Shown one piece after another: positions 19,228 to 27,570 of a stretch of DNA of 64,000 bases; the first letter of the stretch is position 1, and every line of letters starts with the position of its first letter. A program made the position numbers and the translations under genes. Under the pieces are notes generated by a model. That model did no database searches. It was not told the origin of the DNA and saw nothing but the letters and a program-made list of their open reading frames with translations. The stretch spans positions 62,001 to 126,000 of the forward strand of contig JBMNFA010000002.1 in NCBI GenBank assembly GCA_050949055.1, in the 5' to 3' direction. Source of the DNA: JAEZJZ01 sp050949055. Its GTDB lineage: Bacteria; Bacillota; UBA994; UBA5500.

Positions 19228-19881
19228 CTGCTAAGTAAGTTTCGCGAACCGGTCAGCGGTCTGACACACATGGCTGCCGCGTTGCTGTCCGTCTTGGGCT
19301 TGGGGTGTTTGCTTTACACAGCTGTCAAGTACGGCGATGTCTGGCAGATAGTTTCGTTTTCCATATTCGGGGTGAGTATGATTCTGTTGTATAGCGGCAG
19401 CGCTGTCTATCACCTGGTGAATGCTAATGCCCAGGTGGTGAAAATGCTGCGGCGGGTGGACCATATGCTGATTTTCGTCCTGATCGCAGGCACATATACA
19501 CCCTTCTGCCTGGGCCCTCTGCGAGGCCCTTGGGGCTTTGGCCTTTTGCTAGGTGTCTGGACGTTTGGCATTCTGGGCATGATCTTTGCGTTGCTCTGGG
19601 TGGATGCACCTCGCTGGCTGACCACAGGCATCTATTTGGCTATGGGTTGGGCGGTAGTTGTGGCCGGGTATCCGTTGGTGAAGTCACTCAGCGTACCTGC
19701 ATTGGTCTGGTTAGCTGTAGGTGGCCTGTTTTACAGTGTTGGAGCAGTTGTCTATGCGACCAAGCGACCTAATCTGTTTCCCGGTGTGTTTGGTTTCCAC
19801 GAAATCTGGCATCTGTTTGTTATGGCAGGGAGCTTCAGTCACTTCTGGACTGTGCTACGCCATATCCCGACCCTGAGTTAA
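19228..19881 (+). CDS. Hemolysin III (PAQR/YqfA) family membrane protein
   Basis: Seven-helix protein with PAQR/HlyIII signatures: the N-terminal REPVSGLTH, SAVYHL, DHMLIFVLIAGTYTPF, and HEIWHLFVMAGSFSHF carrying the likely metal-binding histidines. The family N-terminus (FREPVSGLTH) is encoded upstream of the first ATG (19270), but between the in-frame stop at 19201 and that ATG there is no ATG, GTG or TTG. CTG at 19228 lies eight bases after AAGGGGG and gives the expected 217-residue protein, so a CTG start (or ATT at 19222) is proposed. The role in membrane or lipid homeostasis is inferred from the family. Confidence 0.82.
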   Translation: MLSKFREPVSGLTHMAAALLSVLGLGCLLYTAVKYGDVWQIVSFSIFGVSMILLYSGSAVYHLVNANAQVVKMLRRVDHMLIFVLIAGTYTPFCLGPLRGPWGFGLLLGVWTFGILGMIFALLWVDAPRWLTTGIYLAMGWAVVVAGYPLVKSLSVPALVWLAVGGLFYSVGAVVYATKRPNLFPGVFGFHEIWHLFVMAGSFSHFWTVLRHIPTLS

Positions 19882-20060
19882 TCCACATTTCCAGGCAAAT
19901 GCGCCGCTTCTACCACCCGGCAGCCGCGGCACGATTGGCTTTGGCCGTTGCGAAGAGATTATTGAGTGGCCTAAGCGCAGACTAACAGGAATTCTTTAGC
20001 CACTAGAGAACCTACACAAGGCGGTGATTTCGCCGCATAGACGAGGAGGAGGGTTGGAGA

Positions 20061-20396
20061 GTGAAATTGCTGGTAGTAATTGTTCAGGACCAAGATAGTG
20101 CCAAGCTGGCCGAGCAGTTGGTGGCCAACGGTTATCGTTCCACCAAGTTGGCTTCCACTGGCGGTTTTCTGAAGGTGGGGAGTACCACCATGCTGGTCGG
20201 TGTAGAGGATGAACAGGTGGATGGGGTAATTGAGGTAGTCAAGAGCGTCTGTCATACCCGCGAGAAGCTGGTGGTGCCGTTGACACACGCCGAAGCGCTC
20301 GGCGGGTTTGCTGTTCCTCCGGTTACGGTACAGGTGGGCGGCGCTGTGATCTTTGTGCTCAACGTCGATCAGTTCTATCAAACAGCCAAGTCTTGA
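20061..20396 (+). CDS. darA: Cyclic di-AMP receptor (PII-like)
   Basis: The 111-residue DarA/PstA (YaaQ) protein is a PII-like trimer that binds c-di-AMP in Bacillota. MKLLVVIVQDQDSAKLAEQL, the TKLASTGGFLKVGSTTMLVGV segment and the EKLVVPLTHAEALGGFAVPP region with the nucleotide-binding loops match the family over the full length. The GTG start has GGAGGG upstream. In Bacillus it lies near tmk and holB; here it is isolated, downstream of the hemolysin III-like gene and followed by dispersed repeats. It may link c-di-AMP level to osmolyte or cell-wall control, but the target is unknown even in model species. Confidence 0.93.
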   Translation: MKLLVVIVQDQDSAKLAEQLVANGYRSTKLASTGGFLKVGSTTMLVGVEDEQVDGVIEVVKSVCHTREKLVVPLTHAEALGGFAVPPVTVQVGGAVIFVLNVDQFYQTAKS

Positions 20397-20493
20397 GCGG
20401 TACGCGGCCGGCGTCACTCATGTGCACTCTTTCCGTCGAAAGTTCTCGTCGTTCGGAGCAATTCGACAAGCTCGGTACGAACTCCGCGAGGAA

Positions 20494-20522
20494 TCTAGAT
20501 CCTTCACTTCGTTCAGGATGAC
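20494..20522. repeat. Dispersed palindromic repeat, copy 2
   Basis: TCTAGATCCTTC...TCAGGATGAC, 26 of 29 bases identical to 17847-17875. The three differences keep the ATCCT/AGGAT ends intact. Confidence 0.75.
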
Positions 20523-20713
20523 GCCTGGCAGAGCAGAGCAAGACTGCTTTCATAAATGATGAATGCCCGATCGTGGCCGTCTTCCTTGGTTCCGGCCGAC
20601 GTAACGTTTTCGGAACCACTCGGACCCCACTGCTATGCAGGGACTTATCGGTAGAGGGGACAGACAAGGTAAAGTGGACGTTTGAATTTACCATTTGACT
20701 CTGATTGCATCGA

Positions 20714-20741
20714 AAACAGCGAGGGAGTGCCCTCGCTGTTT
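20714..20741 (-). terminator. Terminator of the amidase gene
   Basis: Perfect 12-bp stem (AAACAGCGAGGG / CCCTCGCTGTTT) with a four-base loop, 17 bases beyond the amidase stop; on the minus strand the stem ends in TTT plus one further T. Confidence 0.8.
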
Positions 20742-20757
20742 CTTCGACGGGATAGTT

Positions 20758-22215
20758 CTATAATGTCGGCGGCCTGCGGTGGCCAGTCGCTTGCTCATAG
20801 GCATAAGCCATTTGAATCAGCTTTGGTTCCTCAAAAGCCCGGGCTGTAAAGGTTGCGCCCATAGGCAGGCCCGCCTGGGTGTAACCAGCAGGCACCGTAA
20901 TTGAAGGGTATCCAGCCCGGGCGGCAATGCCCGCGCCAAAATTGCCGGGGAAAAGCAAAGCGTCCAGCTGGTACGCCTGCAACACCCAGTCAATTCCTTC
21001 ATCGATGGAGCGACGTAGATCTTCTCGGCGGCAGTTGATGTACTCGGGATCAGCCAGGCTCCCGCTGGTCGCTTCAGAATCGATCAACAGTGTTTGGCCA
21101 TACTTCAGCATGCTCTCTGCATTCGCCTGGTTATAGGCAATCAGCTCGCGCAGACTGTGTACAGGGACCTGCGGTGACAGGCGACCCAGATAGGCGTTTA
21201 GGTTAACCTTGAATTCGTGTAGCAGAACCTTGCTTTGCCAAGCCCCTTGTGCTGCCGGCATCTCCACTGGATCCACGATTTCCGCACCAGCCGTGAGCAG
21301 GTCTGCGATCGCCTGATCGATCAACTGCAGGCGCTCATCGTCCAGGCGTTCATAGAAGCCACGCGGGATGCCGATGCGTGTCCCTTGGAGACCTTCGGTA
21401 TTCAGGAAGGGCCGGTAGTCCTGAGGGTAGCGCCCTTGGTTATGCATGGTGGCTGGATCTAGCTCGTCTTCGCCAGCCAGTGCCCCCAAGAGTATAGCGG
21501 CATCTTTCACCGTGCGGGCTATCGGGCCGGCGGTGTCCTGGCTATGGGCGATGGGGATGATTCCTCTGCGGCTGATCAACCCTACTGTCGGCTTAATGCC
21601 TACCACGGAATTGGAACTGGCGGGGCTGAGAATAGAGCCGGAAGTCTCCGTTCCGATAGCTGCGGTGCAGAAACCACTGGCCACAGCCGCTCCCGAACCA
21701 GAGCTGGACCCTCCAACATCAAACTTTCCCGGGCCGTAAGGATTTTGCACCTGGCCGCCCCGTGAGCTGTAACCATTCTTCATGCCTACTGTCATAAAAT
21801 TGGCCCATTCGGTCATGTTCGCCTTGCCCAAGATGATTGCGCCAGCTTGACGCAACTTCTTGGCCACGAAAGAGTCCTGTTCGGCATACGAGTTGGCTAA
21901 GGCAAGAGAGCCAGCGCTGGTGTGCATCTTGTCCGCCGTATCGATGTTGTCCTTCACCAAGACTGGAATACCGTGCAAAGGCCCGCGGGAACCTAGTTGC
22001 TGTCGTTCCCGATCCAAGGCAGCCGCCAGAGCTAAGGCGTCTGGGTTTACTTCAAGTACTGCGTTGATCTTTGGCCCGTTTTTGTCAAACGCCGCGATCC
22101 GCTCCAAGTAGTGCCAAACCAAGGCGCTGGCAGTCAGCTGACCATCGTCCATGGCAGCCTGTAGTCCGGTTATCGTTTGATCGCTCAACCACGATGAACT
22201 GATCGCATCTTTCAC
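20758..22215 (-). CDS. Amidase signature-family hydrolase (GatA-like)
   Basis: The 485-residue enzyme of the amidase signature family has the Ser-cisSer-Lys triad: Lys in PVLVKDNIDT, the Gly/Ser-rich FDVGGSSSGSGAAVASG, and the nucleophile serine in GTETSGSI. Such enzymes hydrolyse carboxamides, and GatA itself is in this family, but there is no gatC or gatB here and the C-terminal part is closer to stand-alone amidases. The GTG start at 22215 has GGGGAGG seven bases upstream, better than the in-frame start 20 codons earlier. A structured RNA with a terminator lies about 100 bases upstream and may control it. Confidence 0.87.
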   Translation of the reverse strand: MKDAISSSWLSDQTITGLQAAMDDGQLTASALVWHYLERIAAFDKNGPKINAVLEVNPDALALAAALDRERQQLGSRGPLHGIPVLVKDNIDTADKMHTSAGSLALANSYAEQDSFVAKKLRQAGAIILGKANMTEWANFMTVGMKNGYSSRGGQVQNPYGPGKFDVGGSSSGSGAAVASGFCTAAIGTETSGSILSPASSNSVVGIKPTVGLISRRGIIPIAHSQDTAGPIARTVKDAAILLGALAGEDELDPATMHNQGRYPQDYRPFLNTEGLQGTRIGIPRGFYERLDDERLQLIDQAIADLLTAGAEIVDPVEMPAAQGAWQSKVLLHEFKVNLNAYLGRLSPQVPVHSLRELIAYNQANAESMLKYGQTLLIDSEATSGSLADPEYINCRREDLRRSIDEGIDWVLQAYQLDALLFPGNFGAGIAARAGYPSITVPAGYTQAGLPMGATFTARAFEEPKLIQMAYAYEQATGHRRPPTL

Positions 22216-22317
22216 TGAAAAGCCTCCCCTCCGATCCCTTGGACAGTTCTCCTTTCGATCGGCCGCCTCCTGCACTGAACTGTCTACATGTCAAAATGAA
22301 AGTAGATATCTCACCAG

Positions 22318-22418
22318 AAAAAAAGACGGCCGCTGACTAACCCAACGGCCAAAGCACAGTTTTGTGCATTTTCGGAGGACAGGTGCTTGCCGCGCTTAGC
22401 ACTATCGGCTTCACCTGT
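22318..22418 (-). ncRNA. Candidate small RNA or terminator-type leader upstream of the amidase
   Basis: On the minus strand a promoter-like pair at 22423-22450 is followed immediately by three hairpins: ACAGGTG...CACCTGT (22379-22418, with an overlapping alternative pairing GTGCT/AGCAC), GCACA-AAAC-TGTGC (22354-22367), and GGCCGUUGG...UCAGCGGCC (22328-22350). The last contains G-U pairs that work only in this strand and is followed by GUC and seven U, a clear intrinsic terminator. The unit is about 100 nt. It could be a free small RNA, or an attenuating leader for the amidase whose start is 103 bases further on. I do not recognise a known riboswitch class. Confidence 0.5.
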
Positions 22419-22422
22419 TTGT

Positions 22423-22450
22423 ATTGTAGCCTGCATCCAGCTGAACTCAA
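22423..22450 (-). promoter_or_regulatory. Promoter for the candidate small RNA or amidase leader
   Basis: Minus strand TTGAGT (22450-22445), 16 bp, TACAAT (22428-22423). The predicted start, about 22416, falls at the base of the first hairpin. Confidence 0.5.
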
Positions 22451-22516
22451 ACTGGCCACAGCACTATTCAGTATAGGCCCTGGGTCCCAAATTACTCTGG
22501 GTCATAGGTAGGAGGG

Positions 22517-22705
22517 CTAGAATCCGCGTAGTAGCCTAATGGGGAACATAATCAGCTCCCGAATCAGCGCGAAGACTCCGTCAACTGCTACTCCCAACAG
22601 GCGGAAAGGCAGCAGCAACAACCATACAAGAGGATATAGCACCAGGAACAGCAGTGCCACCGGCCAGCAAAGGACAAACAAGATTAGCCACAGCAGGCAG
22701 CCCAA
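22517..22705 (-). CDS. Small hydrophobic membrane protein
   Basis: A protein of about 62 residues with one or two membrane helices followed by a Leu/Phe-rich amphipathic segment (LLPFRLLGVAVDGVFALIREL, then basic RLLRGF). The TTG at 22705 is chosen because GGGGGTG lies seven bases upstream; another TTG two codons earlier is too close to that site. It resembles short conserved membrane proteins with an LPFRLLG-type motif seen in other bacteria, but I cannot name a family. The amidase RNA unit begins about 100 bp downstream. Confidence 0.5.
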   Translation of the reverse strand: MGCLLWLILFVLCWPVALLFLVLYPLVWLLLLPFRLLGVAVDGVFALIRELIMFPIRLLRGF

Positions 22706-22883
22706 TTCCAATCACCCCCGAAATTGTGTAGTCGATCAAGGCTGTTCATAATAAACTATACGGCGTAGATGGAAGTTTGTTGCAGCCAACCGTCCGCTGG
22801 CTGGCAATCCTGGCAGGAAGCAGCTAGGGGGATGGCGAATTCCTGTTCTGCTGCACTTGTTTACGATGATAAGGAGGGTTAAT

Positions 22884-23384
22884 GTGCATCAAGCAATATC
22901 TTTGTTACACAGGCGTCGAAGTATTCGCAAGTACACGGCTCAACCCGTCAGTGAAGAACAGCTGCAGATGCTACTGGCAGCCGCGATGGCTGCCCCTTCG
23001 GCAAGCAACCGACAACCGTGGCAATTTATCGTCGTGCAGTCGCGAACTCTATTGGATCAACTGGCGGAAGTGCACCAATATACCAAGATGTTGAAGCAGG
23101 CGCCTCTGTGCATCGCCGTGTGCGGCGATGCGAGTGCAAAGTTTTGGCAACAAGACTGTGCAGCAGCAACTCAGAACATCCTGCTGGCGGCAACCGGTCT
23201 GGGATTGGGCGCAGTCTGGTTGGGGATATACCCAAACCCCGAACCGGTATCCAAGGTCGTTAGTCTGTTGAACATACCGGGAAGCCACCTTCCGCTCTGC
23301 CTGATCTCCATTGGGCACCCGGACGAACATAAGGACCCGGCAAATCGGTATGACGCTGCCAAAGTCCATCGGGAGCAATGGTAG
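22884..23384 (+). CDS. Nitroreductase family FMN protein
   Basis: The 166-residue flavoprotein of the NfsA/NOX superfamily has FMN-contacting segments HRRRSIRKY at the N-terminus, MAAPSASNRQPWQFIVV, and AATGLGLGAVWLGIYP near residue 115. Such enzymes reduce nitro compounds, quinones or flavins with NAD(P)H; the physiological substrate is unknown. GTG at 22884 is chosen since AAGGAGGG lies five bases upstream; reading from 22857 would add nine residues without a ribosome binding site. It is monocistronic, followed by an independent mini-gene. Confidence 0.88.
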   Translation: MHQAISLLHRRRSIRKYTAQPVSEEQLQMLLAAAMAAPSASNRQPWQFIVVQSRTLLDQLAEVHQYTKMLKQAPLCIAVCGDASAKFWQQDCAAATQNILLAATGLGLGAVWLGIYPNPEPVSKVVSLLNIPGSHLPLCLISIGHPDEHKDPANRYDAAKVHREQW

Positions 23385-23466
23385 CAGAGCAGCAACCTAT
23401 TTGGTGCAGGCAGTGAACCGGCTGCGTTGAGAATCATAAGGTTTTGTTACGAATCCATTAAGACTA

Positions 23467-23495
23467 TTGCCAGCGGCAACAAACCCGTGTAGAAT
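23467..23495 (+). promoter_or_regulatory. Promoter of the 26-codon mini-gene
   Basis: TTGCCA (23467-23472), 17 bp, TAGAAT (23490-23495), both five of six to consensus. The -35 overlaps a TTGCC-AGC-GGCAA palindrome that may be an operator. Confidence 0.65.
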
Positions 23496-23530
23496 CCTAG
23501 TTGCAGTCTATTCGCAGGAAGGGATCCTCA

Positions 23531-23611
23531 ATGAAACAATTCACTGTCTTGGTCTTAATGGCGCTGCTTGTGCTCAGTCTCGGTCGTGTATGGGTAGCGG
23601 CTCTGGCCTAA
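23531..23611 (+). CDS. 26-residue hydrophobic peptide
   Basis: A short frame MKQFTVLVLMALLVLSLGRV followed by WVAALA, with AGGAAGGG about eight bases before the ATG, a strong promoter 36 bases upstream, and an intrinsic terminator 50 bases downstream. The peptide has a charged N-terminus and a hydrophobic core, like a single-pass membrane microprotein or an export-signal-like peptide. There is no recognised family. The combination of promoter, ribosome binding site, frame and terminator within 230 bp is the evidence that it is a real gene; an untranslated RNA function is the alternative. Confidence 0.5.
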   Translation: MKQFTVLVLMALLVLSLGRVWVAALA

Positions 23612-23660
23612 CTGCTTCCGCATCTTAACAGAAATCGGGCTTCTGTCTGCAATAGTGATC

Positions 23661-23693
23661 AATGGCGCACCTAGTTTGGTGCGCCATTCTTTT
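23661..23693 (+). terminator. Terminator of the mini-gene
   Basis: Perfect 11-bp stem (AATGGCGCACC / GGTGCGCCATT), TAGTTT loop, then CTTTTG. The T tract is on the plus strand only, so it serves the small gene and not the convergent peptidase. Confidence 0.8.
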
Positions 23694-23696
23694 GTC

Positions 23697-25763
23697 TTAG
23701 CTCAAATGGTAACTGAACCAGGAGAGAATGCGTTGGTAGCGGTCCCGTTTGTGTTGCGGTTGGCTAATGGCATGGTATTCTTTGGGATAGCGGACCATCA
23801 CAGCCGGCTTGTTCTGTCTTCGTAGGGCGGTAAACAGCTGTTCTGTTTGGTCGATGGGGCAGCGCAGATCGCTCTCACCGTGCATAAACAGCACCGGTGT
23901 GTTGATGCGATCGGCGAAGTTGATAGCCGAACGCTCCAGAAGCTTGTCTGCAGCCTCCCAGGGAGTGCCGCCAAAGTGGTGTTCGCCAAAGAAGTATCCG
24001 ATGTCGCTGTTGCCGTAGAAGCTGTGTCGATTGCCCACAATGGCACCGGGCAAAGCTGCTTTGAAGCGATCCGTTTGGGTGATAGTCCAACTGGTCATGA
24101 AGCCGCCGTAACTCCATCCCATGATTCCAAACCGCTCTGGATCGCTGACTCCCTGATCACACAGGTGTGCGACCACCGCCATGATGTCCCGATAATCGGC
24201 CCCGCCCCAATCGCCAACCACCGCGTAGGCGAACTGTTGCCCATATGACTGGCTCCCACGCGGGTTCGTGTAGACCACAGCGATGCCGTTGCTGGCTAAA
24301 ATCTGAGTCTGGAAGAAGAAGCTGGACCCATAGACCCCATGGGGACCGCCATGGATCTGCAGGACAGTGGGCAGGGGGCGTTCGCGACCTTTGGACCCGG
24401 GTGGAATAAACAGCCAGGCGTCAATCGGCCAACCCTGATCCCCTGAGTAGGTGAACCTGGTGCACTCCGCCAGTTGGCACTCTTCGTAGACATGACGGTT
24501 GAAATCGGTCAACTGCAGTTCTTGGCCTTCCGTCAGCAATGCCAGCTCCTCCGCCTGCATCGGGCCGCCTGCCTGCAGCACCAAGCCTTCTTGCTGGGGA
24601 TGGGCGGCGAAGGCGCTGACAGCCCGCAGCGGATCCTGCCACAGAGTCTGCAGCCTGCCGGATTGGAGGTTCATCTCCGCCACGCAAGTGGAACCTGCCT
24701 GCCCATAGAGGAAGAGGATGCGAATGTCGTCACGCCAGACGATGGGCGGGTTGCTGCTGCCGTAGCGCACGTCAGAGCTGGGCGCGGTGCCGATCGGTCG
24801 ATCGAGTTCAGCAGTCAGATTGCAGGCGTCACTGGCAGACAGGTTCTCTACCTGCGCTGGAATCAACCACAAGTTCTGCGAGGTAGACCGCGCAAACTGC
24901 TGGTTCTCGCCAACGAAAACCACTTGTTTTCCATCTGGAGAGGGGGCGATCAACGATATGTTGCCCGTCCACTGCAACACAGGCTGCAGGTTTCCACTGT
25001 TCGAGTCAATGCGCCAGATGTCCTGCTTGAGCAGCAAGTCCGCGTCAGCGGAGCGACAGGCGGCGCAGTAGATGTGCTGGCCATCAGCTGACCACGCCGG
25101 AAGGGTATGGTCAAAGTTACCTGCAGTCAGCTGGCGGCAACGGGTGTCGTCCCCAGGCAGCTCTGGCACATCCACCACGAAGATGTGGTTGCGTAGGTCG
25201 CCAAAGTAGCCGCTCCCATCCATCTTGTGACGCAGCCGGGTGATCACCTTGACGTCGCTTGCCGACTGGTCCTGCGGCTTCTTCTCCCTGCTTAAGGCTT
25301 GTTCCGCTTGCTGTTTGGCGCGGGCATAGTCATCCGCTGGAGCTCCGGGGTATGTTATCCAGTTCTCTGGGTGGGGAAATGCCTTGCCCACAAAGGCGAT
25401 TTTGCGGCCGTCAGGCGACCAGACTGGAGCAGACTGTACGGGCACCGCTGTCTCCAGAGGATAGGCATCCCCGCCCTGGCGCTCCAGGATCCAGATTTGA
25501 CTTTGTTCATTGCGGCCAGAAACGAAGGACAATCGCTTCCCGTCGGGCGACCAGCGGGGCCAACGGTCGTTCTTGTGCCCGTGGGTCAGCGGCCTGGGGC
25601 CAGCACCTTCCGTTGAGGTCAACCACAAGGTGGTGTAGTGCTTGTTCTCCTGCAAGTCGGCCTCTTGGCGCACAAAAACAATCTCTCCTTGCGGTGACAG
25701 TTGTGGCTCGCCTGGCAAGACAAAGCGGAGCAGATCGGTGGCCTGCAGGGGTCGTTTGGACAT
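23697..25763 (-). CDS. S9 family prolyl-oligopeptidase-like peptidase
   Basis: The 688-residue protein has an N-terminal beta-propeller with PD40/TolB-like blades (for example RWPRWSPDGKRLSFVSGR and APVWSPDGRKIAFVG) and a C-terminal alpha/beta-hydrolase domain. The nucleophile is in MGWSYGGFM, the acid is probably in HGESDLRCP and the His is in KEYHAISQPQHK. This is the acylaminoacyl-peptidase branch of S9, which cleaves short peptides. There is no signal sequence, so a cytoplasmic location is likely. The ATG at 25763 has AGGAGG nine bases upstream; the open frame upstream of it is not used. It is one of several peptidases in the window. Confidence 0.9.
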   Translation of the reverse strand: MSKRPLQATDLLRFVLPGEPQLSPQGEIVFVRQEADLQENKHYTTLWLTSTEGAGPRPLTHGHKNDRWPRWSPDGKRLSFVSGRNEQSQIWILERQGGDAYPLETAVPVQSAPVWSPDGRKIAFVGKAFPHPENWITYPGAPADDYARAKQQAEQALSREKKPQDQSASDVKVITRLRHKMDGSGYFGDLRNHIFVVDVPELPGDDTRCRQLTAGNFDHTLPAWSADGQHIYCAACRSADADLLLKQDIWRIDSNSGNLQPVLQWTGNISLIAPSPDGKQVVFVGENQQFARSTSQNLWLIPAQVENLSASDACNLTAELDRPIGTAPSSDVRYGSSNPPIVWRDDIRILFLYGQAGSTCVAEMNLQSGRLQTLWQDPLRAVSAFAAHPQQEGLVLQAGGPMQAEELALLTEGQELQLTDFNRHVYEECQLAECTRFTYSGDQGWPIDAWLFIPPGSKGRERPLPTVLQIHGGPHGVYGSSFFFQTQILASNGIAVVYTNPRGSQSYGQQFAYAVVGDWGGADYRDIMAVVAHLCDQGVSDPERFGIMGWSYGGFMTSWTITQTDRFKAALPGAIVGNRHSFYGNSDIGYFFGEHHFGGTPWEAADKLLERSAINFADRINTPVLFMHGESDLRCPIDQTEQLFTALRRQNKPAVMVRYPKEYHAISQPQHKRDRYQRILSWFSYHLS

Positions 25764-25835
25764 GCTTTCTCGCCTCCTAACTGTGAAGTAATGCTTCTGT
25801 TCTGCAAGCTTGCTGTCAGCTCCTTTAGCGGAACG

Positions 25836-25863
25836 AAAAAGCAGGCATTCTAGGCTGCCTGCT
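25836..25863 (-). terminator. Terminator of the ABC exporter operon
   Basis: Eight-bp stem (25840-25847 with 25856-25863) followed on the minus strand by a run of T. It lies between the permease stop (25929) and the S9 peptidase start. The other strand also carries TTTT. Confidence 0.75.
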
Positions 25864-25928
25864 TTTGAAAAACTAGATGCCAAAAGAGCTGTCTCACCCA
25901 GTTCTCAGACGGTCATCGTTCCACCTGC

Positions 25929-26630
25929 CTAGTCGCTCAACTCGTGGCGGCGGTAGAGCAAAACGAACAGGCCGAGCAAGACGATGCTGGCTACTCCAAG
26001 TGCCAAGAATTCTCTGCCGGCGGCTGCCATAGCCTGTCCGTGCAGGGCTCTGTAGACGCCGTCACCGATATAATTGCTGGGCACGAACTTGGCTAGCCTG
26101 GCAAGCGCTGCGTTCTGTTGGCCGAGCATGGGCAAGAGCAGCAACAACAGATAAACAGGCATGCCTATGTAACCGGTCGCCATCTGGTTAGGTGCTAACA
26201 GGCCGATGATGAAGCCTAGCAGAATCACGAAAGCGCTTCCCAGAACCAGGATCAGCGTCAACAGCAGGTAGTTCTGTACGCTGGCGCTGGAAATAGGGAT
26301 CAGCAACAGGGTGACCAAAAGAATGCAGAGGAAGGTGACTAAACCTTTGCTGATCAGTATTTCCAGCGGGGTAGCGGGGGAGAGCATCAGCACCCTCAGG
26401 GTGTGTTTCTCCTTTTCTTCGGACAGTAGCATGGCTGGTGTGTATACACCGATCATTACCACCGAGAACAGGGTCCCAATAGTGAACGAAGGTTCCGGTG
26501 CCATGTTCAGCGGGCCACTCCAGAGAAAGGTCATCAGCAGCGGCACCGCCAACATGGAAAGGATGCTGCCATTACGACGCAGGTCCTGCATTTCCTTCAG
26601 GGACAGAGCACAGATGCGTCTTGGACTCAT
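25929..26630 (-). CDS. ABC-2 type exporter permease
   Basis: The 233-residue membrane protein has six hydrophobic segments and the ABC-2 features: an N-terminal cytoplasmic segment (ALSLKEMQDLRRNGSILSML), LLSEEKEKHTLRVLMLSPATPLEILISK as the coupling region, and closely packed C-terminal helices. It starts at the ATGA overlap (26627-26630) with the ATPase gene and has GGGAGG eight bases upstream, so translation is coupled. With the ATPase it should form a dimeric exporter for a drug, lipid or peptide; the substrate is unknown. Confidence 0.87.
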   Translation of the reverse strand: MSPRRICALSLKEMQDLRRNGSILSMLAVPLLMTFLWSGPLNMAPEPSFTIGTLFSVVMIGVYTPAMLLSEEKEKHTLRVLMLSPATPLEILISKGLVTFLCILLVTLLLIPISSASVQNYLLLTLILVLGSAFVILLGFIIGLLAPNQMATGYIGMPVYLLLLLLPMLGQQNAALARLAKFVPSNYIGDGVYRALHGQAMAAAGREFLALGVASIVLLGLFVLLYRRHELSD

Positions 26631-27475
26631 GCCAGTTTCCTCCCTGTAACTCGGATAAAGATGTCTGCCAGCGTCGATTCCACAGAGTGGATAGAGACGA
26701 CCTTGCCGTCGCTCAGCCAACGGCCTACCTGCTCGCCAGTGGCATTGCCCCTCAGGGGCAGATTGTGCTCCACCTGCTCTCCATCCGTGAGCACTTTCGC
26801 TATCAGGCGCTCCTCGCCATACTTGCGCCGCAGTTCCTCTGGCCTCCCCAGTTCGGCGATCTGCCCTTCGCAGAGGAATGCTACGCGATGGCAGAGATGG
26901 TCTGCTTCTTCCATGTTGTGAGTGGTGATGAATATTGTGGTGCCTTGTTGGTTTAGCTCCCGTAGGATCCCGTGAATACTGGCCGCAGAACTGGGATCCA
27001 ATCCGGAAGTTGGTTCATCCAGGACTAGCAGGCGAGGAGAATGCAGCAGTGTGCGCACCAGGAGCACCCGTTGCTTCATGCCTTTGGAGAGCCGCTTTAC
27101 CGGAGTCTTCAAGCTGTCCAGCAGTCCTAACCTCTCCAGCCACTCGGAACCCTTGGCGGTCGGCACGTTATACAAACGGCAGAATAGATTGAGGTTTTCG
27201 CCCACACTCAGCCTCTCATAAAGGTTAGCGTTCTCCGGTGTCACACCCATCTGATCTGCCAGGAGGTGACGCTCAGCCGGCAGCCGATGGCCCAAAACCA
27301 CCACATCACCAGCAGATGGTGCTAACTGTCCCGTTAGCACCTTGATGGTGGTTGATTTTCCTGCCCCATTTGGCCCCAAGAACCCAAAGATTTCTCCGGA
27401 ATCTACGTCAAACGTGATGCCTCTAACCGCTTCTTTGTTGCCATAATGCTTATGTAGGTTATTCACCTTAATCAT
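26627..27475 (-). CDS. ABC transporter ATP-binding protein
   Basis: A 282-residue ATPase of the exporter type: Walker A GPNGAGKST, Q-loop region, LSKGMKQR signature, Walker B LLVLDEPTSGLD and the switch His in TTHN. A C-terminal extension of about 70 residues (from about 215) is typical of DrrA/CcmA-like ATPases working with ABC-2 permeases. The ATG at 27475 has GAGGTG upstream. It is first gene of a two-gene operon with the permease. Confidence 0.92.
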   Translation of the reverse strand: MIKVNNLHKHYGNKEAVRGITFDVDSGEIFGFLGPNGAGKSTTIKVLTGQLAPSAGDVVVLGHRLPAERHLLADQMGVTPENANLYERLSVGENLNLFCRLYNVPTAKGSEWLERLGLLDSLKTPVKRLSKGMKQRVLLVRTLLHSPRLLVLDEPTSGLDPSSAASIHGILRELNQQGTTIFITTHNMEEADHLCHRVAFLCEGQIAELGRPEELRRKYGEERLIAKVLTDGEQVEHNLPLRGNATGEQVGRWLSDGKVVSIHSVESTLADIFIRVTGRKLA

Positions 27476-27570
27476 CCAGCTTCACCTCTTACTGCAGCTA
27501 TTTTGACAGAGATGAACTAATGATGCAAGCATTTGGACAATGGCAACACGCTAGAGGCACCCCAGTTATA

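Larger units (their letters stand above)
20397..20757. other. Intergenic region with dispersed repeats
   Basis: The 361 bases between darA and the convergent amidase contain a repeat-rich left half (about 20430-20526, including the palindromic repeat copy at 20494-20522) and the amidase terminator at 20714-20741. No gene is supported. Confidence 0.6.
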
